IMG/VR virus record: IMGVR_UViG_3300032271_000565
Span: 1 to 24,565 of that record
Reading direction: 5' to 3' (one strand)
Length of the DNA: 24,565 nt
Origin: a virus
In this document: positions 1 through 5,386 of the stretch, piece after piece
Position numbering within the stretch: position 1 is the stretch's first letter
Layout of the letters: the number at the start of each line of letters is the position of its first letter
Notes under the pieces: model-generated
The model's input: the letters and a program-made list of their open reading frames with translations, nothing else
Databases searched by the model: none
Told to the model about the DNA's origin: nothing
Translations under genes and position numbers: made by a program

Positions 1-101
1 GGGCATAAGCACAAGAAGTCATCTGTCATTGTGCTGCATACTTTAATATTCAGGGCATGTAAAACAGATCGGATTTCCGACTGTGTGTAAATAGTTGTCA
101 T
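1..101 (-). CDS. DNA primase, N-terminal zinc-finger part (3' end beyond window)
   Basis: An ATG at 101-99 opens a frame that runs without a stop to the window edge (33 full codons). It reads MTTIYTQSEIRSVLHALNIK and then VCSTMTDDFLCLCP. The start resembles the zinc-binding domain of phage and bacterial DNA primases, where a short helix with the pattern xYxxxEIrxxL is followed by a strand ending in CP(F)H; the last residues visible, CLCP, would be the beginning of the CHC2 zinc-ribbon ligands. An AGGT sequence sits just before the start. It lies 7 nt after the stop of the 92-aa gene and one gene after the DnaB-type helicase, so a helicase and primase pair is expected. Only the N-terminus is visible, so catalytic motifs could not be checked. 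Confidence 0.72.
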   Translation of the reverse strand, partial: MTTIYTQSEIRSVLHALNIKVCSTMTDDFLCLC

Positions 102-108
102 TTTGTAC

Positions 109-387
109 CTATCTAGGAATAAATTGTTGTCCTGAAAATCCTTCGACTTCCCAAGACTTTCTTTTGCCGACAAAGACTCCATACATTTCAAGATTGAAAC
201 CATATTCATCTTTATCGTGATTATATCTTAAAGAAAATTGTATGTCAAGGTCTAATACTGGAACATACCCTTTTTCTCGCATTTCGTCTAACAAGAGCTT
301 TTCATACATATCTCTAAGGCGTGGAATATCTGAATCATTTTTAATGATTCCATTTATCCAAAATGTTTTGATATTCCGTTTTAACAT
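109..387 (-). CDS. Small conserved phage protein of unknown function, between helicase and primase
   Basis: This is a 92-aa soluble protein with no signal peptide or membrane segment. I do not recognise a named domain. The sequence has the pattern of a real, conserved phage protein: DSDIPRLRDMYEKLL and GYVPVLDLDIQFSLRY followed by a YGVFVGKRKSWEVEG stretch near the C-terminus, suggesting an alpha/beta fold. It sits between a DnaB-type helicase and a primase start, so a role in or near DNA replication is inferred from position only. The ATG at 387-385 has no Shine-Dalgarno sequence; instead a TGCTAAAAT box lies exactly where it would make a leaderless transcript beginning at this ATG. Confidence 0.75.
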   Translation of the reverse strand: MLKRNIKTFWINGIIKNDSDIPRLRDMYEKLLLDEMREKGYVPVLDLDIQFSLRYNHDKDEYGFNLEMYGVFVGKRKSWEVEGFSGQQFIPR

Positions 388-393
388 GCTTTA

Positions 394-402
394 ATTTTAG
401 CA
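394..402 (-). promoter_or_regulatory. Extended -10 promoter, probably leaderless
   Basis: On the minus strand the box TGCTAAAAT (extended -10 with hexamer TAAAAT at 399-394) is followed by exactly six bases and then the ATG of the 92-aa gene. With normal -10 to +1 spacing, transcription would begin on the A of that ATG. No Shine-Dalgarno sequence is present before this start, which fits leaderless translation. No good -35 box is visible. It lies in the 37-nt gap after the helicase stop. Confidence 0.5.
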
Positions 403-424
403 TAAATAAAGGGTTTTTCATAAA

Positions 425-1651
425 TTATGTGATTGGTGTATCGTATAATTCTTTGACAATACCCCTGTTAATATCCCAATCAAGATAGAAATCAAACTCA
501 TGTCCATGACGGTTCTTGCGACTTACAATTTCAATAATATTAGTGTCTGGTGTACGATGTACCGCCATAGCCATATCTGCATCATATTCAATAGCCTTTG
601 ACCAAGCAACCTGTGAAAGTAGTGGTGGGGCATCTTGATCTGAAATATCATCCATTGTGGCTGCAGTAATATCAATAATTGGGATATTATTGCGTACCGC
701 CAAAAGCTTAAAGTCACGAGAAATATTGCGATTACGCTCAACTTCTGATTTAGCTCCACGACTATCAGAAAACAATTGATGATAATCTAGAATAACTAAG
801 TCTGGCTTATGCTGGTCAATTTTAGCCTGTACAGTCTGTGCAGTAACTTCACCAACACCCTCGTTTGACACAAGGACAAATCCATTAGTGTTATCAAACT
901 TCTTTTTAGCCCAGTTGCTAAAGTCGTCAATATTAATATTACCTTTTGAAAAATCTGAAGCTTTGAACAAACCAGAACCAAGCATCGTGTAGATACGGTC
1001 ACGCATATTTTCGGGTGTCATTTCAAGAGAAATAATCATAGGCTTAAACCCTTGTTCCCATGCTTTGCAAGCAAGATAAGAACTCATCCAAGTCTTTCCA
1101 CGACCCGCCCAACCAATCATAACAATCAAATGACCTGGAGCCATGCCTGTTGGGTATGCAGTATCAATAGCACTAAATCCTGTCATAATTCCTGGGCTAC
1201 CACCCATTGCAAGAGAACGCTCACGAACAGACTCAAAATGTTTTTCTGCAAGTTCAAAGTCTGTTAAGTCAACATCTCGTACCGCATTTGTAAGGCGGGA
1301 TAGCTTTGAGATTTCAGACTGAATATCCCCAATTACTCGTTGTGCACCATTAGACTTTAAATCATTGCCACACTTAAGCAACATATTTTTTATTTGGCTA
1401 GTTAAATAATCATTCTTTAGTTTATCTAAGTAGTAGGCAGTTTCACCCTTTACAGGAACTGGCTCAAAGTCCTTAAACTTTTCTTGTAAAACTTCTGCAT
1501 CAGGAACAGCACGAAACTTTAGATAATATGCTTTTAATCCATTCCACACATCTTTGTGCGATTGAAAAACATCTTCAACATTTTCTGCCAGAACTACGGA
1601 TATGTCCTTAGTCTGACAAATTGATGAGATTAACTCTGCTTCACTATTCAT
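425..1651 (-). CDS. DnaB-type replicative DNA helicase
   Basis: The 408-aa protein has an N-terminal helical part (about 1-125) and a RecA-like ATPase domain (about 150-400). Walker A is GWAGRGKT at 180-187, the SLEM segment with the likely catalytic glutamate is at 209-212, Walker B is LVILDY at 285-290, and a basic SRKNRHGHE stretch at 377-385 lies where DnaB helicases carry the arginine finger region. The family unwinds DNA ahead of the replication fork as a hexamer using ATP or another nucleotide. The ATG at 1651 overlaps the stop of the upstream 107-aa gene by 8 nt, so the two are translationally coupled; the ribosome site (GGTAGAAGAG) is weak. The gene is somewhat shorter than typical bacterial DnaB (about 450-470 aa), mostly in the N-terminal part. 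Confidence 0.93.
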   Translation of the reverse strand: MNSEAELISSICQTKDISVVLAENVEDVFQSHKDVWNGLKAYYLKFRAVPDAEVLQEKFKDFEPVPVKGETAYYLDKLKNDYLTSQIKNMLLKCGNDLKSNGAQRVIGDIQSEISKLSRLTNAVRDVDLTDFELAEKHFESVRERSLAMGGSPGIMTGFSAIDTAYPTGMAPGHLIVMIGWAGRGKTWMSSYLACKAWEQGFKPMIISLEMTPENMRDRIYTMLGSGLFKASDFSKGNINIDDFSNWAKKKFDNTNGFVLVSNEGVGEVTAQTVQAKIDQHKPDLVILDYHQLFSDSRGAKSEVERNRNISRDFKLLAVRNNIPIIDITAATMDDISDQDAPPLLSQVAWSKAIEYDADMAMAVHRTPDTNIIEIVSRKNRHGHEFDFYLDWDINRGIVKELYDTPIT

Positions 1652-1967
1652 TCTCTTCTACCATTCTTTTTGTCTGTTCCCGCAATTTCTGACGGCGCAA
1701 TTCATCTTCTTGCTTTTTTGTCATAACATCATCAAGCCTGTCAAAATTATATAAAAACCAGTTCATTGGATGACCTGGCTTTGTAATTTTAAAATAATAC
1801 TCCATAATTTGTTTTGCTCTTTCGTAACCTACGCTATCTATGACATCTTGCATAGCCCACTTGTCTCTATGCTTATTAACCTTTGGGTCACGATTATAGA
1901 CGTTCTTGTATAAGTTAGTATATAGCGTTACTAACGCATATGCTAACTTTGCTTCATCTTTTGTCAT
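1644..1967 (-). CDS. Small helical protein coupled to the helicase, possible helicase loader
   Basis: The 107-aa protein is mostly alpha-helical and highly charged, with a basic and acidic C-terminal helix (TKKQEDELRRQKLREQTKRM). The central part, YERAKQIMEYYFKITKPGHP followed by NWFLYNFDRLDDV, is a distinctive conserved-looking block. I do not recognise a named family with certainty. Its ATG overlaps the previous gene's stop (ATGA type) and its own stop overlaps the helicase start by 8 nt. Small helical proteins directly before a phage DnaB gene are often helicase loaders or helicase partners, so this role is suggested by context only. An AGGTAATAA ribosome site precedes the start. Confidence 0.72.
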   Translation of the reverse strand: MTKDEAKLAYALVTLYTNLYKNVYNRDPKVNKHRDKWAMQDVIDSVGYERAKQIMEYYFKITKPGHPMNWFLYNFDRLDDVMTKKQEDELRRQKLREQTKRMVEENE

Positions 1968-2170
1968 TTATTACCTTTTAGTTCTGATTCAATTTCTGCC
2001 ATTTTGTCAATAAGTTTGCTTTCAACAAACTTGTAAACACGATCCATTGCTTCATTTGTGTTTTCACCAGAGCGTATAAAATCTTCCACTCCTAATGAAA
2101 CACGAATGCTTTCATAATTTCCAAGATTGCGAACATACTGCAAATCTACTTTAACAACTGTTTCACTCAT
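1964..2170 (-). CDS. Small conserved phage protein, replication cluster, unknown function
   Basis: From the ATG at 2170 this encodes 68 aa starting MSETVVKVDLQYVRNLGNYE. A frame-matched ATG at 2179 would add three residues, but it stands only one base from the AGGAG ribosome site, whereas the ATG at 2170 is nine bases from GGAG and is the better start. The protein combines a beta-rich N-terminal half (VKVDLQYVRNLGNYESIRVSLG) with a helical C-terminal half (NEAMDRVYKFVESKLIDKM). It resembles small proteins seen beside replication genes in actinobacteriophages, but I cannot name a function. It overlaps the upstream gene's stop by 8 nt and the downstream gene by 4 nt. Confidence 0.74.
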   Translation of the reverse strand: MSETVVKVDLQYVRNLGNYESIRVSLGVEDFIRSGENTNEAMDRVYKFVESKLIDKMAEIESELKGNK

Positions 2171-2375
2171 CTGTATCATCTCCTAATAATCCAAAGCCTA
2201 AAATACTTTTTTTACTTCCGCTTCCATCTTCTAACAAACCATATAATACCATAAGTCTATCGGCTATGGCAAGCATTGCTTCTAAATCTTCTTTTTTCTT
2301 TGCAAACTTATAACTTTTGTCCAATATTCTAATTGAAACTTTTAACAATTCTTCTGGATTTTTTTTAATATTCAT
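2163..2375 (-). CDS. Small helical hypothetical protein
   Basis: This encodes about 70 aa, predicted mostly helical (NPEELLKVSIRILDKSYKFA, then KKKEDLEAMLAIADRLMVLY) with a short acidic tail ending DDTDE. I chose the ATG at 2375, three bases after the TAA of the helix-turn-helix gene. In-frame ATGs at 2384 and 2399 lie inside that upstream gene, and none of the three has a clear Shine-Dalgarno sequence, so the start is uncertain and reinitiation after the upstream stop is likely. No known domain is recognised. Its neighbours are a DNA-binding protein upstream and replication genes downstream. Confidence 0.65.
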   Translation of the reverse strand: MNIKKNPEELLKVSIRILDKSYKFAKKKEDLEAMLAIADRLMVLYGLLEDGSGSKKSILGFGLLGDDTDE

Positions 2376-2377
2376 TT

Positions 2378-2887
2378 TTACCATTCTGGGGCTTTCCATA
2401 CAGGGACAAATTCACCCTCTGCATTTTTAGCATATAATACTTTTTCATTTCTAATTAATGCTTCAAGTTCTGCAACACTAGGAATATTACTTGGAGTAAT
2501 AAGACCATCTTTTCTTGGTCTACCTCTGTGAACAGTTTTGAAAAATTCTTGTAGTTCCCGCACTTCTTTTTCTGTAAAGAAATATTTGTTTGGTCTATGC
2601 TGACCATCAAGGGAATATGTACGGTAGGGCTTTCTAATTTCTCCTGCTCGCCAATAGCGTTTAATTGTATCTACGCTTCTATTTAGCATCTTAGCAGTTT
2701 CTGAAACAGTGTAAGCATGCTGCCTTCTCTTGTACACATCTGTGAGTGAAAAGGCAACACGCTTTTCCTGTTCGTAGTCCCAGACAATAATCACATCATC
2801 AGCACGATTTCTGTGCAAAGCTTTGTAAAGTTTATCATCTAAAAAGAAGTATGAAAACTTTTCTTTAACTTTTTTCTTTTGTGTCAT
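2378..2887 (-). CDS. Helix-turn-helix DNA-binding protein with AT-hook-like motif
   Basis: The 169-aa protein has three visible parts. Residues 10-55 form a beta-rich N-terminal region. Residues 58-85 (AYTVSETAKMLNRSVDTIKR and following YWRAGEI) are a MerR/HTH_17-type helix-turn-helix. Residues 121-128, RGRPRKDG, match the GRP core of an AT-hook, which binds the minor groove of AT-rich DNA. A conserved-looking TYSLDGQHRPNKYFFTEKEV segment lies between them and may be the wing. A GGAG ribosome site stands nine bases before the ATG. It is the first gene of the replication block after the holin, so it could regulate the early to late switch or bind the origin; this role is inferred. Confidence 0.8.
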   Translation of the reverse strand: MTQKKKVKEKFSYFFLDDKLYKALHRNRADDVIIVWDYEQEKRVAFSLTDVYKRRQHAYTVSETAKMLNRSVDTIKRYWRAGEIRKPYRTYSLDGQHRPNKYFFTEKEVRELQEFFKTVHRGRPRKDGLITPSNIPSVAELEALIRNEKVLYAKNAEGEFVPVWKAPEW

Positions 2888-2900
2888 TGCCTGTTACTCC

Positions 2901-3215
2901 TTATTTATTGCTAGGCAAAATGTTGAACTTTGTCAACCATGCATCAACGGTGCTGTTCTGAAGAGCAAAACCGTAAATTAGCTGTGATGCAGCGTATACA
3001 GCAGTTGAAACTTTTGTAACGCTAAACAATGCATCAGTACCATTCTTTGCAAAATATGTACTAACAGCACCAGTCAGAATACTGACTACAACTGTCAAAA
3101 AGTGCGACTGCTTTGGTGTAAAATTAACGCTCTTTAGAAAAGATGTTAGAACTACAACAACAAGTCCTAGACCTGCATAAAGCAGTGCATGATCTTGATT
3201 TAGTGTTAAATGCAT
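2901..3215 (-). CDS. Probable holin
   Basis: The 104-aa protein has three hydrophobic segments: about 10-29 (ALLYAGLGLVVVVLTSFL), 37-56 (SHFLTVVVSILTGAVSTYFA) and 68-86 (KVSTAVYAASQLIYGFALQ). The size and layout fit a class I phage holin, an inner-membrane protein that forms the lysis hole. There is no signal peptide and the loops are short. It lies at the boundary between the tail genes and the replication genes, a common lysis position, but no endolysin is seen in this window. The ATG at 3215 is preceded by AAGGAG, which is held in a small inverted repeat that could limit translation. A different small membrane protein cannot be excluded. Confidence 0.72.
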   Translation of the reverse strand: MHLTLNQDHALLYAGLGLVVVVLTSFLKSVNFTPKQSHFLTVVVSILTGAVSTYFAKNGTDALFSVTKVSTAVYAASQLIYGFALQNSTVDAWLTKFNILPSNK

Positions 3216-3216
3216 T

Positions 3217-3235
3217 TTAATCTCCTTTAGATTAA
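3217..3235 (-). promoter_or_regulatory. Inverted repeat around the holin ribosome binding site
   Basis: The 20-base gap between the phosphoesterase stop and the holin start contains a perfect 7-bp inverted repeat (TTAATCT, loop AAAGG, AGATTAA on the minus strand). The Shine-Dalgarno AAGGAG (3222-3227) lies in the loop and first stem bases. The stem is AT-rich and so weak, but it could tune holin translation. Chance is possible because a 7-bp AT-rich repeat is not rare. Confidence 0.35.
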
Positions 3236-4045
3236 TTAAACGGAAAACTTTTTTCCGTCAACAATGCAGGAATAATCTGGTGATACATGAATTAGTTGAA
3301 TATGTGGATATACACCATTTTCAATATGAGCAATAGCAAATGCTTTTTGCCAATTATGATTATTTGTATACATCATACCTGAACTCTTTTCATCACACAT
3401 ATGACCAATTTCATAGCCACGAAGTGTTTCACCTTTCCCGCCGTTTCGTAACTCGTATGTATTAAAATACACACCAGCACGATGGGAGTGACCACGAATT
3501 AGTGACACTCCAAAATTATCTACATCCTTACGAACTGATTCACCAGCATTCTGTGATATAGCATTTCCATGATGAACATGGATATCGCCAAATCTTAATT
3601 TTGGTGGCTCGTTGTAATAGATATAGTCGTATCCCAAAGAATCTAGACCCCATAATGTTTCTGGAGTAACTACTTCAATATGCTCTGGGAGCTTTGCATC
3701 AATATAATCAAAGATACGAATATCGTGATTACCCAACGCAGAGAATAGTTGAGCATTTTTAGCAATTTTTCTTGTCTTGGTATAAAAGTCTTTTGCTAAT
3801 TTTGCTTCATGTTGCATTAATGGAACGATTTGATCTCCATTATTATCCTTATACATTTTAAGGAATTCTGCAGATCTTCCCTCTGTATACTTGCTATAGC
3901 AAGCTTGATCATCAGTGTCTCCCAAATAATCGACAACATCTGGCTTAAACCATTTCATAATCTTGAACCAAAGTTCAATCATCTTGTCATCTTGATAGGG
4001 GAATTGCTGGTCAGACGAAATCATCCACTTAAGGTCGTTTCCCAT
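3236..4045 (-). CDS. Calcineurin-like metallophosphoesterase
   Basis: The 269-aa protein carries the ordered metal-binding motifs of the metallophosphoesterase superfamily: D12-x-Q14 in SSDQQFPY, GDTDD at 42-46, GNHD at 105-108, HVHHG around 156-160 and GHSH at 185-188. The first motif is usually D-x-H, so Q14 replaces a metal-binding histidine, a change I also associate with some phage members. The fold hydrolyses phosphoesters with a two-metal centre; the substrate here (nucleotide, DNA or other) is unknown. There is no signal peptide, so it should act in the host cytoplasm. The gene sits between an HNH endonuclease gene and the holin. The ATG at 4045 has only a weak upstream AGAAAG. Confidence 0.88.
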   Translation of the reverse strand: MGNDLKWMISSDQQFPYQDDKMIELWFKIMKWFKPDVVDYLGDTDDQACYSKYTEGRSAEFLKMYKDNNGDQIVPLMQHEAKLAKDFYTKTRKIAKNAQLFSALGNHDIRIFDYIDAKLPEHIEVVTPETLWGLDSLGYDYIYYNEPPKLRFGDIHVHHGNAISQNAGESVRKDVDNFGVSLIRGHSHRAGVYFNTYELRNGGKGETLRGYEIGHMCDEKSSGMMYTNNHNWQKAFAIAHIENGVYPHIQLIHVSPDYSCIVDGKKFSV

Positions 4046-4056
4046 TTATATACTTT

Positions 4057-4320
4057 CTACTTGTGAGCTTTTTTATGTTGCTCTCTTGTGCACAGAAATA
4101 GATTTTCTATTCTGTTATCTGTTTTATTTTCATTGATATGATGTATAGTTTCCCATACTTTTAATATTCTGTCAAGTGTTTTTTCAATTACAAGGCGATG
4201 CTCATAATACCAACCGCCAAAATTTTTAGGATGTTCAGGAACTTTAATTAAAACGTAGCCTTCTTTGGCAATCTTTTTTTCCCTGCCATCCCAGTTTTTT
4301 AAAACATTATAATTAAGCAT
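4057..4320 (-). CDS. HNH endonuclease, probable free-standing homing endonuclease
   Basis: From the ATG at 4320 this is an 87-aa protein with an HNH_3-type core: a YYEHRLVIEKTL strand-helix, then IHHINENKTDNRIENL (metal-binding H60, H61 and the conserved N73) and a C-terminal QH pair at 81-82. Such small HNH proteins nick or cut DNA and are common mobile insertions in phage genomes. An in-frame ATG at 4344 would add 8 residues but lies inside the upstream tail gene; the ATG at 4320 overlaps that gene's TAA by 8 nt and fits coupling better, though its ribosome site (CGGA) is poor. It interrupts a set of tail genes and the lysis region, as expected for a selfish insertion. Confidence 0.87.
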   Translation of the reverse strand: MLNYNVLKNWDGREKKIAKEGYVLIKVPEHPKNFGGWYYEHRLVIEKTLDRILKVWETIHHINENKTDNRIENLFLCTREQHKKAHK

Positions 4321-4756
4321 ATCCGATGGCAATAAGGTGAACATTTACGGAAATGTCTGACCCACTGCTGGTTTTTGCCTGAGAAATGTATACTGTAACA
4401 GAATTAGTTTTTGAATTATATACAGCATTATAATTAATATTATGAGGTGTTAGATCTTTGTCTGCACCAACTGTTATACTCAAAATTGGTGGAACGGCAA
4501 AATTTAATGTTGTCATATTAAATGTAGTAGTTGCCGTTTTTCCTGATTTTGGAAGACTAACATTTGGAGAGAGACCAGTATACATCTTTACAGACCCGCC
4601 TGTATCTCCTACAATTGGAAGTTGCTTGTCTGCTGCCTTGCTTGTACCTACCTGTGCATATTGATAATTAGGTACATTCAATCTTGCAATAGCAGTATCT
4701 CTTGAGTTTTTCAGATCATTAATATCTGATACTGTAATGCTAATATTGTCAGCCAT
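4313..4756 (-). CDS. Tail-associated protein with possible lectin-like C-terminal domain
   Basis: The 147-aa protein starts with a short helical part (SDINDLKNSRDTAIARLN), then a linker, then an all-beta C-terminal half containing FNMTTLNFAVPPILSITVGA and ending VNVHLIAIGYA. The order of a strand around F..PP..S, a middle variable stretch, and a terminal AIG strand is reminiscent of H-type lectin domains that tip some phage fibres, but the match is weak and is my reading only. The position right after fibre genes supports a structural or receptor-contact role. The ATG overlaps the upstream TGA by 8 nt and has GGAG nine bases ahead. Confidence 0.6.
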   Translation of the reverse strand: MADNISITVSDINDLKNSRDTAIARLNVPNYQYAQVGTSKAADKQLPIVGDTGGSVKMYTGLSPNVSLPKSGKTATTTFNMTTLNFAVPPILSITVGADKDLTPHNINYNAVYNSKTNSVTVYISQAKTSSGSDISVNVHLIAIGYA

Positions 4757-5135
4757 TTAATGGTTCTCCTTCTTTTTGGAATTCCGCTTCTTTTTTACTA
4801 ACAAGCAGAATGTCGTGTTTCTTAAATCCCAGTTCTATTAAAACATCTGGACTCGTAATTGAACATCTTTTATTGTCAACTATAACATATAGTTTACCAT
4901 TAGATATGTCTCTAATCAAAGTTCCGTCTCTGAATCCAACAATTCCTGATATTTGACAACGTGACATTGCTAGTTCAGATGTTTCAACTGTACGAAGTTT
5001 CCACGAGTCCCTTGCTCTATCAGAAATAAATTTAAATCGTTTTTCGCCTTTGACATAAAAGTAACCTTTTTCTGTCTTAGCAATCATTCCGCTAGGAACA
5101 CGGGGAGTATAATTAACTCTTTGCCTTTTGAGCAT
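4749..5135 (-). CDS. Hypothetical tail-region protein with a KLYVI..KR.I repeat-like unit
   Basis: The 128-aa protein is basic and beta-rich. Residues about 67-105 contain GFRDGTLIRDISNGKLYVIV, then DNKRCSITSPDVLIELGF. This resembles the small unit (G-T-L-[IV]-x-(5-6)-x-[VL]-Y-x-[IV]-x-x-x-x-[KR]-R-x-I) found singly or repeated in bacterial surface and phage structural proteins. The first half, GYFYVKGEKRFKFISDRA, looks like a diverged copy of the same unit, giving two in one protein. No function is known to me. The ATG overlaps the upstream coiled-coil gene by 23 nt and has GGAG nine bases ahead, so the pair is probably coupled. Confidence 0.65.
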   Translation of the reverse strand: MLKRQRVNYTPRVPSGMIAKTEKGYFYVKGEKRFKFISDRARDSWKLRTVETSELAMSRCQISGIVGFRDGTLIRDISNGKLYVIVDNKRCSITSPDVLIELGFKKHDILLVSKKEAEFQKEGEPLNG

Positions 5136-5328
5136 CTACAAGTGCTCCCTGTAATTCCTGAATACGCTGTTCACGAGCCTGAATTTCTTGTGTAGCCTGT
5201 GCTTTAAGTACGGCTAACTGTGTTTCGTACTGGCTTGTAATCTGACCAATACGCTGTTGTAGTTCCTGCACTAGCAATTCTAGTGTGGGGTCATTTTGAA
5301 ATGGTGACTGAATAGTCTGTTCTGACAT
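5113..5328 (-). CDS. Small coiled-coil protein
   Basis: The 71-aa protein is almost entirely helical after residue 14, with a heptad-like run rich in Q, E, L and I (LLVQELQQRIGQITSQYETQ through the C-terminus). It should form a coiled-coil oligomer. There is no cysteine, membrane segment or signal peptide. The start ATG follows AAGGAGAT and has its own promoter immediately upstream, so this gene begins a new transcript containing the 71-, 128- and 147-aa genes. A small fibre accessory or assembly chaperone is possible from position, but nothing in the sequence proves it. Confidence 0.68.
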   Translation of the reverse strand: MSEQTIQSPFQNDPTLELLVQELQQRIGQITSQYETQLAVLKAQATQEIQAREQRIQELQGALVDAQKAKS

Positions 5329-5353
5329 TATATCTCCTTTATTTGTCTATGTA

Positions 5354-5382
5354 AGTATACTATTTATTTTCTAAATATGCAA
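5354..5382 (-). promoter_or_regulatory. Sigma70-like promoter TTGCAT-N17-TATACT
   Basis: On the minus strand TTGCAT (5382-5377) and TATACT (5359-5354) are separated by exactly 17 bases. Transcription would start near 5347, giving a 19-base leader that contains AAGGAG before the ATG of the 71-aa gene. It occupies the 58-base gap after the fibre gene. No terminator is seen before it. Confidence 0.65.
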
Positions 5383-5386
5383 GTAT

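Noticed and set aside
388-424. Terminator after the helicase gene
   Set aside because: The gap has an A/T run but no G+C stem; only a -10 box is supported.
425-1267. Alternative frames inside the helicase gene (523-759, 796-1002, 1052-1267)
   Set aside because: All overlap the helicase reading frame with intact Walker motifs and have no supporting signals.
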